Positions 53,402-62,130 of a DNA stretch of 64,000 nt are shown one piece after another. Location of the stretch: contig WTBR01000035.1 in assembly GCA_013138975.1 (NCBI GenBank), positions 1-64,000 on the forward strand, given 5' to 3'. The stretch is from Bacteroidales bacterium. GTDB taxonomy: Bacteria > Bacteroidota > Bacteroidia > Bacteroidales > UBA12077. Position 1 is the first letter of the stretch, and every line of letters begins with the position of its first letter. The position numbers and the translations under genes were made by a program. Below the pieces are notes generated by a model. The model was not told the DNA's origin. It ran no database searches and saw nothing but the letters and a program-made list of their open reading frames with translations.

Positions 53402-55177
53402 CTAGCTCATTTCAATTTTTTTACTCTTATCGAAATAAGCCGTATGTAATAAATGATGCGCTTTTTCGCTCATTGGTTTTCCTAAAAACTCCTCGTACAA
53501 TTTAATGATATAAGGATTTTCGTGAGATTTACGAATTGGTTTACCTGCATCTTCACGATAAATTGCTTCTGAACGAGCTTTAAGAATACTTGAATCGCTA
53601 TGGTGCAATGGCTGACCACCGCCACCGATACAACCACCGGGACATGACATAATTTCAATTGCATGAAATTCTGATTTCCCTTCTTTAATTTCTTCAAGTA
53701 ACTTACGTGCATTACCTAATCCATGTGCTATTCCAATATTAATTGGAGTACCGTCAAAATCGACAGTTGCTTTTCTTATTGCTTCGAAACCTCTAAGCTG
53801 TTCAAAATCTAATTTTTCAAGCTTCTTACCTGTATGTAATTCATATGCAGTACGAACCGCAGCTTCAATTACACCACCTGTAGTACCAAAAATTACTCCG
53901 GCACCCGATGATTCACCAAGCGGTTTATCAAAATCTTCGTCAGGTAATATATTTAAATCAAGATTTGCTTCTTTAATTAAATGTGCTAACTCACGTGTTG
54001 ATATTGAGAAATCAACATCCGGGTTATCATCTACTTTAAATTCATCACGTTGTGCTTCGTACTTTTTAGCTAAACAAGGCATGATAGAAACTACAATAAG
54101 ATCTTCACGCTTGGTGCTAATTTTATCGGCAAAATAAGTTTTTGCAATAGATCCAAACATTTGCTGTGGCGATCGTGCCGTTGATGGAATATCTTTCATT
54201 TCGGGGAAATGATGTTCGAAGAAACTAACCCATGCAGGACAACAAGATGTTAACATTGGTAATTTCACTTCTTTATCGCCACCTAAATATTTTGTTATTC
54301 GATCTAACAATTCTGTTCCTTCTTCCATAATGGTTAAGTCAGCAGCAAAATCAGTATCAAAAACATAATCGAAACCTAAACGACGTAATGCTGATACCAT
54401 TTTACCGGTAACTAAGGTTCCTGCTTCCATTCCGAACTCTTCGCCTAAAGCTGCACGCACTGCAGGAGCAGTTTGTACAATTACTTTTTTAGTAGGATCA
54501 GAAAGCGCATTAATTACATCTCTTGTATGATCTTTTTCTGTTAATGCACCAGTCGGGCAAACAGCAACACACTGACCACAATATGTACAAGAAGAGTGTT
54601 CTAAATCCATTTCAAATGCTGGCCCTACGGCTGATTCAAATCCACGGTGAAATGCAGATAATGCTCCAACTGTTTGGAATTCGTTACACATCATTTCGCA
54701 ACGGCGACACATAATACATTTATCTAAATCACGGATAATTGATGGAGAAAAGTCTGTTTTATATGTCGACATCTCAGCATATTCTTGTCCGGGAATTTCG
54801 CGAATACCTAATTTTGTAGCCATATCTTGTAATTCACAGCTACCCGATTTAGGACATGTTAAACAATCTTTTGGATGATCGGAAAGAATAAACTCCATTA
54901 CCGTTCTACGTGCATTAATAACACGCATAGAGTGAGTATTTACAACCATTCCGTCCCAAACGTTTGTTGAACAAGAAGGTGCAAGATTATTTCTGCCCTC
55001 AACCTCAACAACACAGATACGACATCCTCCTGGTTTGTTTTCAATATTTAAACCCTCAAGGTTCATATAACATAGTGTAGGGATTTCAATTCCTAATTCT
55101 TTTGCAGCTTTATAGATTGTAGTCCCTTGTTCTACTTCTATTTGCTTGTCATCTATAGTTAATTTTACTTTATTCAT
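53402..55177 (-). CDS. hydA: NADH-linked [FeFe]-hydrogenase catalytic subunit HydA (set 2)
   Basis: This 591-residue enzyme has a [2Fe-2S] domain (C36/52/55/69), a His-ligated [4Fe-4S] (H101, C105/108/114), two [4Fe-4S] sites (C154/157/160/164 and C197/200/203/207) and a fully canonical H-cluster domain: TSCCP (relay C312, ligand C313), MPCLAKK (C368) and MSCPGGC (C512/C516). It produces or consumes H2 with HydB and HydC, probably with NADH and ferredoxin. Being canonical at every position, it is the better candidate for the main turnover enzyme. It starts 14 bp after hydB. Confidence 0.96.
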   Translation of the reverse strand: MNKVKLTIDDKQIEVEQGTTIYKAAKELGIEIPTLCYMNLEGLNIENKPGGCRICVVEVEGRNNLAPSCSTNVWDGMVVNTHSMRVINARRTVMEFILSDHPKDCLTCPKSGSCELQDMATKLGIREIPGQEYAEMSTYKTDFSPSIIRDLDKCIMCRRCEMMCNEFQTVGALSAFHRGFESAVGPAFEMDLEHSSCTYCGQCVAVCPTGALTEKDHTRDVINALSDPTKKVIVQTAPAVRAALGEEFGMEAGTLVTGKMVSALRRLGFDYVFDTDFAADLTIMEEGTELLDRITKYLGGDKEVKLPMLTSCCPAWVSFFEHHFPEMKDIPSTARSPQQMFGSIAKTYFADKISTKREDLIVVSIMPCLAKKYEAQRDEFKVDDNPDVDFSISTRELAHLIKEANLDLNILPDEDFDKPLGESSGAGVIFGTTGGVIEAAVRTAYELHTGKKLEKLDFEQLRGFEAIRKATVDFDGTPINIGIAHGLGNARKLLEEIKEGKSEFHAIEIMSCPGGCIGGGGQPLHHSDSSILKARSEAIYREDAGKPIRKSHENPYIIKLYEEFLGKPMSEKAHHLLHTAYFDKSKKIEMS

Positions 55178-55191
55178 CGTCCTAAAATTTA

Positions 55192-56985
55192 TTATTTTAC
55201 AATGATTGCATCAAACTTACATCTCTCTTCACAAGCTCCACACTTTATACAAATACTTGGATCAATAAAGTGAGATTGCTTTTTCTCTCCGGCAATAGCT
55301 CCTACCGGACAAACTCTTGCACATGCAGTACAACCCACACAATTTTCTTCAATTACAAAGTAGGTCATTAAGTCTTTACACTGACCTGCATGACATTTCT
55401 TATCATTAATATGATCTAAATATTCATCGTAGAAATTATCAAGCGTAGATAATATTGGATTTGGAGATGTTTGACCCAATCCGCAAAGAGAAGTATCTTT
55501 TATTACATTACTCATGTTTCGTAAACGTTGGATATCTTCCATCTCACCTTTACCTCCGGTAATTTTCTCCAACACTTCATGTAATCGTTTGTTTCCAATT
55601 CTGCATGGAGAACATTTTCCACAAGATTCTTCAACAGTAAATTCTAAATAGAATTTCGCCATTGAAACCATACAGTCATCTTCATCCATTACAATCATAC
55701 CACCTGATCCCATCATTGAGCCCACAGCGATTAAGTTATCGAAATCAATTGGTGTATCAAGATGCTTTTCAGTTAAACAACCACCTGATGGACCTCCTGT
55801 TTGAACTGCTTTAAATTTCTTACCGTCTTTAATTCCGCCACCAATTTCGAAAATCACTTCGCGAAGTGTTGTTCCCATTGGAACCTCAATTAGTCCAACA
55901 TTATTAATTTTTCCTGCTAAAGCAAAAACTTTCGTTCCTTTTGCTTTTTCTGTTCCAATTTTATTAAACCAGTTAGCACCTTTATTTATTATAATTGGAA
56001 TATTAGCATAGGTCTCAACATTGTTAACATTTGTTGGTTTACCTAAATAACCTTTTTCAGCAGGATATGGAGGTTTAATAGTTGGTTCACCACGCAAACC
56101 TTCCATTGAATGAATTAATGATGTTTCTTCGCCACAAACAAATGCTCCGGCACCGTATCTTAATTCAATATCGAATTCAAAATCAGTTCCAAGAATCTCT
56201 TTACCTAACAAACCATATTCTCTTGCTTGGTCTATAGCAATTATAAGTCTCTTAATTGCTAATGGATACTCTGCTCTAATATATATTAATCCTTTTGTTG
56301 CACCCATTGAGTAAGCGCAAATTGCCATTGCTTCAAGAACAGCATGTGGGTCACCCTCAAGTATTGATCGATCCATAAATGCTCCTGGATCACCTTCATC
56401 AGCGTTACATACAACATATTTTTGATCTGCTTCGTTTTTAGCAGCAATTTCCCATTTTAATCCTGTAGGAAACCCTCCTCCCCCACGACCTCTTAATCCT
56501 GATTCTTTTATTTGATCTACTACATCTTTAGGACTCATTTCTGAAAGACATTTACCTAATGCCATATATCCATCACGAGCAATATATTCATCCAAATTTT
56601 CAGGATCGATAAATCCACAATTACGCAATGCAATACGTATCTGCTTTTTATAAAAATCCATATGCTTTGAATCTGCTACAGTTTCTTTCTTTTTAGGATC
56701 TTTATAAAGCAATCGAGTAACCTGACGACCTTTTATAATATGTTCTTCAATTATTTCAGTTACATCTTCAGGTTTAACCTGTGTGTAAAATGTATTATCA
56801 GGAGATACCTTTACGATTGGGCCTTTTTCACAAAAACCAAAACAACCAGTCATTACAACCTGAACCTCATCCTGAAGTCCCTTATTTTCTAATTCCTGTT
56901 TTAAGTTCTCAACAATATCATCGCTCGCAGAAGCTCTACATCCTGTTCCTCCGCATACCAATAAATGTGTTTTATATTTTGTCAT
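55192..56985 (-). CDS. hydB: NADH-binding hydrogenase subunit HydB (set 2, NuoF-like)
   Basis: This 597-residue flavin subunit has an intact N-terminal [2Fe-2S] thioredoxin-like domain (VCGGTGCRAS and GCFGFC). The NuoF core has GRGGGGFPTGLKWE, CNADEGDPGAFMDRSILEGDPH and GAGAFVCGEETSLIHSMEGLRGEP, the ESCGKCSPCRIG cluster site and two C-terminal [4Fe-4S] sites (CVGCTACARVCP and CIKCGACEERCK). All key residues are canonical, unlike set 1. It starts 21 bp after the degenerate ferredoxin and transfers electrons from NADH to the hydrogenase. Confidence 0.96.
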   Translation of the reverse strand: MTKYKTHLLVCGGTGCRASASDDIVENLKQELENKGLQDEVQVVMTGCFGFCEKGPIVKVSPDNTFYTQVKPEDVTEIIEEHIIKGRQVTRLLYKDPKKKETVADSKHMDFYKKQIRIALRNCGFIDPENLDEYIARDGYMALGKCLSEMSPKDVVDQIKESGLRGRGGGGFPTGLKWEIAAKNEADQKYVVCNADEGDPGAFMDRSILEGDPHAVLEAMAICAYSMGATKGLIYIRAEYPLAIKRLIIAIDQAREYGLLGKEILGTDFEFDIELRYGAGAFVCGEETSLIHSMEGLRGEPTIKPPYPAEKGYLGKPTNVNNVETYANIPIIINKGANWFNKIGTEKAKGTKVFALAGKINNVGLIEVPMGTTLREVIFEIGGGIKDGKKFKAVQTGGPSGGCLTEKHLDTPIDFDNLIAVGSMMGSGGMIVMDEDDCMVSMAKFYLEFTVEESCGKCSPCRIGNKRLHEVLEKITGGKGEMEDIQRLRNMSNVIKDTSLCGLGQTSPNPILSTLDNFYDEYLDHINDKKCHAGQCKDLMTYFVIEENCVGCTACARVCPVGAIAGEKKQSHFIDPSICIKCGACEERCKFDAIIVK

Positions 56986-57006
56986 TTTTAAATTCTCCTT
57001 TAGTTT

Positions 57007-57405
57007 TTATTTATCATCGATTACTTGATAATTAACAGGTATTATTCCTTCTACCAATTCACCTAATTTGATGTATTTTTCAATAATTTCATCCGCTTTT
57101 TGAATATTAACATAACCAAAAACGATTGGATCTTCACCTGGCTTTTTTACTTCGATAGTAGGTTCTGCAAAACAATAACCCATATCACCGGTTTGTGTAA
57201 CGACAGCTTCAACGTTTCTTTTCTCAAGGGCTTCAATCATAAAATCCATAACATCTTTTGCACCTGAGGCAATACCGCTGGTTGCCATACCAACTTTAAT
57301 CTGAACGTAACTCTCAGGGCTATCTGCTTTTTCCCTTAAGTCCACTTTTGATTGCAAATCTTCTCTCATTTTCTTAAGATCTGCTAATGTTTTGATCTTT
57401 GCCAT
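57007..57405 (-). CDS. HndB-like thioredoxin-fold protein with lost cluster cysteines
   Basis: This 132-residue protein matches the HndB subunit of four-part NADP/NADH hydrogenases: a helical N-terminus, then VQIKVGMATSGIASGAKDVMDF and VVTQTGDMGYCFAEPTIEVK. In HndB-type ferredoxins the same positions read TCGIAxGA and TGCxGxCxxEP; here three of four cysteines are replaced and only C (GYC) remains, so it cannot hold a normal [2Fe-2S] cluster. It is probably a structural subunit. It is the first gene of the hydrogenase part of the operon, 102 bp after the kinase-like gene. Confidence 0.88.
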   Translation of the reverse strand: MAKIKTLADLKKMREDLQSKVDLREKADSPESYVQIKVGMATSGIASGAKDVMDFMIEALEKRNVEAVVTQTGDMGYCFAEPTIEVKKPGEDPIVFGYVNIQKADEIIEKYIKLGELVEGIIPVNYQVIDDK

Positions 57406-57446
57406 ATTTAAATCTTATTTAAAGTGTTTATTACATTTATGTTATA

Positions 57447-57454
57447 CAAATTTA
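57447..57454 (-). promoter_or_regulatory. Candidate -7 element for the set 2 hydrogenase operon
   Basis: Read on the minus strand, CAAATTTA is TAAATTTG, fitting TANNTTTG, 42 bp before the start of the HndB-like gene. No Rex-like site is seen in this 102-bp gap, unlike at the other hydrogenase promoters. Confidence 0.4.
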
Positions 57455-57507
57455 TCATTTACATCATTTAGAATCCAATCAAATAGCGTTTTCGAAAGTA
57501 TAATATT

Positions 57508-58053
57508 TTAAACTACACACATTTCATGTAAATTCTCAGTTATCATTTCTTTTAAAAACCTTCTGATTTTAGGATCACTAATCTTAATATCACCAAGAGC
57601 TAATTTTATTTCTTGAGTATCAAGCTCATATTTTTTATTATTAATATGATGAATATATTTAAAATCAATAGTTGGATTTGCTGCTACTAACAAAATAATT
57701 GTTCCCGAAATATCCCCCAAAGGTGGCCTATCAATATGATCATATTGAAAGGTAGCATGCACTTGTGTTCCGATTCCAATTTCTGAAACTACTTTTACAT
57801 ATCCATTAGACTGTTCGGCACTATGCTTTAATAATGGTAATCCCATACCCACTTTTCGAGTATTTCTGGTAGTTGTAAAAGGATCTGTTACGAATTCCAA
57901 TAAACCCGAATCCATTCCTATACCATTATCCTTAATCCCAATTATTAAAATATTTTTCTCAATATTTTCCTTAATCAATATTCCTATATTTCTTGCCTCA
58001 CCACGGATTGAGTTCTGAACAATATCTAAAATATGCATTGAAATATTATTCAT
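57508..58053 (-). CDS. Histidine-kinase-like ATPase (HATPase) signalling protein
   Basis: This 181-residue protein has a GHKL ATPase domain: N box MHILDIVQNSIRGEA, G1 IIGIKDNGIGMD, F-type FVTDPFTTTRNTRKVGMGLPLLK. There is no HisKA domain or sensor part, so it is an anti-sigma-like or partner-dependent ATPase. The last 60 residues (from about 120) form a separate region of unknown role. Its start overlaps the PHP gene stop by 8 bp, which indicates translational coupling. It belongs to the operon with DRTGG, PHP and hydrogenase-like proteins. Confidence 0.88.
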   Translation of the reverse strand: MNNISMHILDIVQNSIRGEARNIGILIKENIEKNILIIGIKDNGIGMDSGLLEFVTDPFTTTRNTRKVGMGLPLLKHSAEQSNGYVKVVSEIGIGTQVHATFQYDHIDRPPLGDISGTIILLVAANPTIDFKYIHHINNKKYELDTQEIKLALGDIKISDPKIRRFLKEMITENLHEMCVV

Positions 58054-58789
58054 TACACATTACCTTTCTACCAGCTTCTTCTTTTAAAGCAAGTTTTACT
58101 TCATTAAATGATTTATCATTCATTTGGAAAATAGTTTTAACATTCCCTATATCTTCAAGGAAATGAGCATCTGAACTTTGTATAAAACAATAATCTGCCA
58201 GATAATTATTTTGTTGAATAAATTCCTTTTTTATTGTGTGTTTAGAAATTTCAAGTGCATCTACATTTAAATCGTTTGGCACAAAACCCAACTGACTTAT
58301 AATAGAGTATCTCATTCTGTCGATATGTGCAGGAATAAACAATCCGTTTAATTCATGAACTTTTGTTTCAATCTCACTTATTCCTATGTTAAGACCTGAT
58401 ATCAATAAATATTCAATTTGCTCAAGAATGTTTTCTTTTGAATCAAGCACAAGCTGATAACCAAATTTATTTACATCATTCTTGATTTTTGGAAGATGAT
58501 CATCCAAAAAATATTGGAACTCATTTAATTCATCATATTTGTCAAAGAACGCTAAACAATGAACCTCTTCTTTTGAAGCTACCTCTGCTCCTTTTAGAAT
58601 AAATATATCATTGTCTTTTGCAATATCATCGAGCACTTTACAATTTTTAGTACTATTATGATCTGTTATTCCAAGTATGTCAATTTTTTCTCTTTTAGCT
58701 TTCTCAACTATGCTTATAGGACTCATCTCCAAATCGCCACAAGGTGATAATACTGTATGTGTATGTAAATCGGCCTTGTATAAATTCAT
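58046..58789 (-). CDS. PHP-domain phosphoesterase
   Basis: This 247-residue PHP protein has the metal ligands in DLHTHTVLSPCGD (residues 7-19), GITDHNS (40-46) and SSDAHFLEDIG near the C-terminus. The HxH, DH and SDAH signatures are complete, so hydrolysis of a phosphoester or signalling nucleotide is plausible, but the substrate is unknown. PHP genes of this type recur in operons with sensory [FeFe]-hydrogenases and DRTGG proteins in clostridia and Thermotogae. It lies 5 bp after the DRTGG gene. Confidence 0.9.
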   Translation of the reverse strand: MNLYKADLHTHTVLSPCGDLEMSPISIVEKAKREKIDILGITDHNSTKNCKVLDDIAKDNDIFILKGAEVASKEEVHCLAFFDKYDELNEFQYFLDDHLPKIKNDVNKFGYQLVLDSKENILEQIEYLLISGLNIGISEIETKVHELNGLFIPAHIDRMRYSIISQLGFVPNDLNVDALEISKHTIKKEFIQQNNYLADYCFIQSSDAHFLEDIGNVKTIFQMNDKSFNEVKLALKEEAGRKVMCNE

Positions 58790-58794
58790 GTCAC

Positions 58795-59124
58795 TTATAA
58801 TAATTGGAATAGTTTACCGGCAATCTCAAAAGTATTTTCTTTTGCTCTTAAAATCGGAACTCCTTCTTGATTACTTTGCTTTACAGTATCTTCATCAGGA
58901 TTAAATCCTTTCACAAGTATTACTGCTGCTAAATCTTTTAATGAAGCAATTGCCATTACATTTTTATGTGTTTGTAATGTAATCCAAACCTGACCCTCTT
59001 TTGCGTTTCCCATTACATCACTTAACAAATCAGAAACATAACCTCCGGTAATTTCGTTTTCAATTCCAGATTGACCACACAATAATTCTAAATCTAAACT
59101 ATTTATAATATCTGATACTTTCAT
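58795..59124 (-). CDS. DRTGG-domain protein, copy 1
   Basis: This 109-residue protein is a single DRTGG domain, as found in the N-terminus of phosphotransacetylases and CBS-domain proteins. It has VSDIINSLDLELLCGQSG, then GYVSDLLSDVMGNAKEGQVWITLQTH and AAVILVKGFNP. No catalytic residues are obvious. It probably binds a ligand or acts as a scaffold in the hydrogenase signalling operon. A second copy starts the operon at 60924. It lies 13 bp downstream of the sensory hydrogenase gene. Confidence 0.88.
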   Translation of the reverse strand: MKVSDIINSLDLELLCGQSGIENEITGGYVSDLLSDVMGNAKEGQVWITLQTHKNVMAIASLKDLAAVILVKGFNPDEDTVKQSNQEGVPILRAKENTFEIAGKLFQLL

Positions 59125-59137
59125 AAGTTCTTAATTA

Positions 59138-60496
59138 TTAACATTTTCGGTTTAGTTTTTCTTCACCCCAAATATTCTTCATAATTTCATGTGATTGTTC
59201 CCAATCAATTATTCCTTTTTTCTCGAATATTTTCTGAATAAATATGCAATGATTAATTACAGCTTGTTCTTGGACAATATCCTCGGCTAATGCTTGACAA
59301 TTTGGAGCACCACAAGCTCCACAATCTACATCGGGTAAGCATTTCATAATTTCTTTTACCCTTCGCATTTTTTTCATTGCCTCAGCCATATTAATATCCA
59401 ATTTCATCATTGAACGTGGCTTTATTTTATTAATTACCATACAATCTTCCAGATATTCACTATATCTTAAAATTGACTTTGGTTCATTTTCGTAACTATA
59501 TTCTGTTTCTTTAAAATATTCTGCACGTTTTTTTAGTCGTTCTACTGTTAAAAAGCGATTTGTAGTAGTTAATACACCTCCTGCACAACTCTCATCACAA
59601 GCACGAAGCTCTAAAAAATCCACATCCTTAACTTCCTCATTTTCCACCTTCTCAAGAAATTCCATTACATTATGAACGCCATCTATTGCTAAACATCGAC
59701 CATTCATATTATCTGCTTCTCCGTTCGTTAAACTCCAAACCGTAGCTTCCGGAGATAGTCTTTCTCTTTTACATTCTGTACATGAATTATAATCTCCGCG
59801 CTTAATACTGGTATAGGCCTTATTAAAAATAAAATCCATATTAATAACACCGGTTATAGGCGATTTATCTTCACTAACAGGACTCTTTACTGCTGCAATT
59901 TTTGCTGCACAAGGTGTTATGTAAAAAATCCCGATATCAGATTCATCTACTCCCTGATCTATCAATTTTTGTTTATAATATATTGCTGCGATATCAAGTG
60001 GAGGATGTTTTAATACAATATTATCAACTAAAGCAGGAAATCTAACTTGTATTAAACGTATTACTGCAGGACAAAATGAAGAAATCAGGGGTTTCTTGTT
60101 TTCGTTTTTTAATGCATATTCTTGCAGTGATTCTTTTAAAACATCAACACCGTGTTCTGCTTCATAAATATCTGTAAACCCCAAATCCATTAATGAATTA
60201 TACACTTGAGATGTTTTTACATCTTCAGGAAATTGCCCAATTAATACTGCGGACAAAATAGCTACTCTGTATTTATACTGAAATATTTTATTGAAATCAT
60301 CTTGTTCTATAATTATAGCACCCACAGGACAAACTCTAAAGCATTCACCACAATCGATGCATCTGTTTTCAAAAAGCTCAGCTTTACCATTGCGAACACG
60401 AATAGCCTCTGTAGGACATATATTCATACAATGTGAACAACCAATACAATGGTCTTTTTGAATTTTTAATGCGTGATGAAAAGCTTTCTGATCCAT
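59138..60496 (-). CDS. Sensory-type [FeFe]-hydrogenase-like protein (third type)
   Basis: This 452-residue protein has two complete [4Fe-4S] motifs (C17/20/23/27 and C46/49/52/56), an H-cluster-like domain and a C-terminal FeS domain (C392/395/400/417). H-cluster ligand positions are kept: C142, C196, C300 and C304. The relay cysteine is Phe141 (SSFCP instead of TSCCP), and the last motif reads RACDESC rather than MxCPGGC. A CTEC pair (C239/C242) is inserted. No PAS or kinase domain is fused; instead HATPase, DRTGG and PHP genes surround it in one operon. I infer a redox or H2 sensor rather than a turnover enzyme. Confidence 0.86.
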   Translation of the reverse strand: MDQKAFHHALKIQKDHCIGCSHCMNICPTEAIRVRNGKAELFENRCIDCGECFRVCPVGAIIIEQDDFNKIFQYKYRVAILSAVLIGQFPEDVKTSQVYNSLMDLGFTDIYEAEHGVDVLKESLQEYALKNENKKPLISSFCPAVIRLIQVRFPALVDNIVLKHPPLDIAAIYYKQKLIDQGVDESDIGIFYITPCAAKIAAVKSPVSEDKSPITGVINMDFIFNKAYTSIKRGDYNSCTECKRERLSPEATVWSLTNGEADNMNGRCLAIDGVHNVMEFLEKVENEEVKDVDFLELRACDESCAGGVLTTTNRFLTVERLKKRAEYFKETEYSYENEPKSILRYSEYLEDCMVINKIKPRSMMKLDINMAEAMKKMRRVKEIMKCLPDVDCGACGAPNCQALAEDIVQEQAVINHCIFIQKIFEKKGIIDWEQSHEIMKNIWGEEKLNRKC

Positions 60497-60507
60497 CTTA
60501 ATTTAAT

Positions 60508-60921
60508 CTATTTTAGGTATGCAATTATTTTCAAATTTGTCCCTACTCCAACTTCGCTGCTTATATAAAACTCATCGGAATTATTCTTAATATTAGCTAA
60601 TCCCATTCCTGCACCAAAACCCATTTCTCTAACTTTTTCCGATGCCGTTGAATATCCTTCTTCCATTGCCAATTGTATATCCTCTATTCCAGGCCCTTTA
60701 TCATCTATTTCAATTTCAATTTTCTCTGTATTGATATCAATTATTACTTTCCCTGAATATGCATGTGCTACCACATTAACCTCAGATTCATATAAAGCAA
60801 CAACAACCCTTCTTATAACCTTGTGATCTCCTAGCAATTGTTTCAAAATCGTTTTCAATTGGCTTGATGCAAAACCAAGCTTAGAAAAATCTCCTGCCTC
60901 TATTTCGAATTCAAAATGCAT
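60508..60921 (-). CDS. Anti-sigma-type serine kinase (HATPase_c_2)
   Basis: This 137-residue RsbW/SpoIIAB-like GHKL ATPase has ALYESEVNVVAHAY (N box), IEIDDKGPGIEDIQLAMEEGYSTAS (G1 and lid) and GFGAGMGLANIK (G2). Such kinases phosphorylate partner proteins on serine and are reversed by PP2C phosphatases such as the SpoIIE-type protein at 20597-21781, although that gene is far away. No sigma factor or antagonist is encoded in the operon, so its target is unknown. It starts 2 bp after the DRTGG gene. Confidence 0.9.
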   Translation of the reverse strand: MHFEFEIEAGDFSKLGFASSQLKTILKQLLGDHKVIRRVVVALYESEVNVVAHAYSGKVIIDINTEKIEIEIDDKGPGIEDIQLAMEEGYSTASEKVREMGFGAGMGLANIKNNSDEFYISSEVGVGTNLKIIAYLK

Positions 60922-60923
60922 AA

Positions 60924-61268
60924 TTAAAATATAGGTTCTATTCCTGCTTTATATAATTTACCTGCTGTTTTAAAAACAGAATCTGAACATTCAATCAGGA
61001 TTATATTTATTTCTTTAGCTAAATCTATCATTTCTTTTCTCACTTTCTTATTGCGAGCAAATACGATACATGATATATCAGACATTTCAGCTGTTCTAAT
61101 TGCCTGCAAATTTGCTAATCCGGTAATTAGTAGAACATCATCCGAATTCAATGTCAAAACATCACTCATAAGATCTGAAGCAAATCCTTTCTGAACTTCC
61201 AAATGTGTCATATCTTCCCCGCAAATTACTCTCCCATTTATAATGCTTACTACATCTTTAATTTTCAT
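60924..61268 (-). CDS. DRTGG-domain protein, copy 2
   Basis: This 114-residue single DRTGG domain has IKDVVSIINGRVICGEDMTHLEVQKGFASDLMSDVLTL and IRTAEMSDISCIVFARNKKV. It is a paralogue of copy 1 at 58795, with the same strand order but low identity. It is the first gene of the signalling operon, 80 bp downstream of two Rex-like sites. No catalytic function is visible, and a ligand-binding or scaffold role is inferred from the domain family. Confidence 0.88.
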   Translation of the reverse strand: MKIKDVVSIINGRVICGEDMTHLEVQKGFASDLMSDVLTLNSDDVLLITGLANLQAIRTAEMSDISCIVFARNKKVRKEMIDLAKEINIILIECSDSVFKTAGKLYKAGIEPIF

Positions 61269-61331
61269 TATAACACCGAATTATATTCTGTTAATAATTG
61301 TAATACGAATCATTCATTTATAATTCCAATG

Positions 61332-61381
61332 CAAATATATAATGTTTTTGTTATTTTCTTAACACTGTTATTTAAATAACA
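61332..61381 (-). promoter_or_regulatory. Promoter of the sensory operon with tandem Rex operators
   Basis: TTGTTATTTTCTTAACAC at 61348-61365 matches Rex consensus at 12 of the 14 conserved bases. TGTTATTTAAATAACA at 61366-61381 is a perfect palindrome and a second Rex-like site. On the minus strand CAAATATA at 61332-61339 is a TANNTTTG -7 element, so both sites cover the -33 region. This is the same layout as at 17868-17919. The rest of the 61269-61709 gap shows no gene. Confidence 0.65.
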
Positions 61382-61709
61382 CTATAATGTTTTTATCAAT
61401 GTACTCGTTTAATGTTTTATTCTTTGATTTTAAGGCACTTACAATGCTTGAAAATAAATATGTTATACAACTCTTTTTCTATTTTTATGACATTTCTTAA
61501 AAAAAATCATTTTATTTATTATCGATTATTAGAGCCCCTCCTCCTTTTAAGCTTCACACAATAAATAAAAAATCAGAATATTTTAATGTCTAAATAAATA
61601 TGAAAATTTTGACCTTAAATAATTGACTTTGGAATATAAATTTCCGAAATTGTAATGGGAACAATGAAAAATAAATTAGATAATACTAAACTATTAAAAC
61701 CATAAAATT

Positions 61710-62117
61710 ATGGCAAGAGATTATTACTGTCCGATATGCAAAGGGCAATTAAGAGTTAAGAACTCAATTTTACTTTCTGCAAAGTCAGCAAAAAACGAAA
61801 AGGGTTTAGTTTTTCTAAATTCAGATATAGGCGATTATGCAATTACCACTCACCCTAGCTTCCAAATTCGTGATGGTGAAGAATATATATTTAGCTGTCC
61901 TATTTGTCATGCTACTCTAAATAGAGAAGAGAACCCTAATTTAGTTAAAATTTTTATGAAGGATGGCGATGATAATTTTGAGATCTATTTTTCAAGCTTA
62001 GCGGGAGAAAAATGCACATATAAAATAAGCGATAAAATAATAGAACAAATTGGCCCGGATGTTAATCAATACCAACAATATTTTGATATTCCTGAAGATG
62101 ATAAAAAATATCTTTAA
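61710..62117 (+). CDS. Small zinc-ribbon protein
   Basis: This 135-residue protein has two CPIC(H/K) motifs: CPICKGQL near residue 7 and CPICHATLN near residue 70, together a four-cysteine zinc site. The rest is beta-rich with GDYAITTHPSFQIRDGEEYIFSC and the acidic tail DIPEDDKKYL. No catalytic motif is seen and I do not recognise a named family. It is divergent from the sensory operon across a 441-bp gap and may share the Rex-regulated region, but its start is far (about 330 bp) from the sites. Confidence 0.7.
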   Translation: MARDYYCPICKGQLRVKNSILLSAKSAKNEKGLVFLNSDIGDYAITTHPSFQIRDGEEYIFSCPICHATLNREENPNLVKIFMKDGDDNFEIYFSSLAGEKCTYKISDKIIEQIGPDVNQYQQYFDIPEDDKKYL

Positions 62118-62130
62118 TACACTAACGTGA

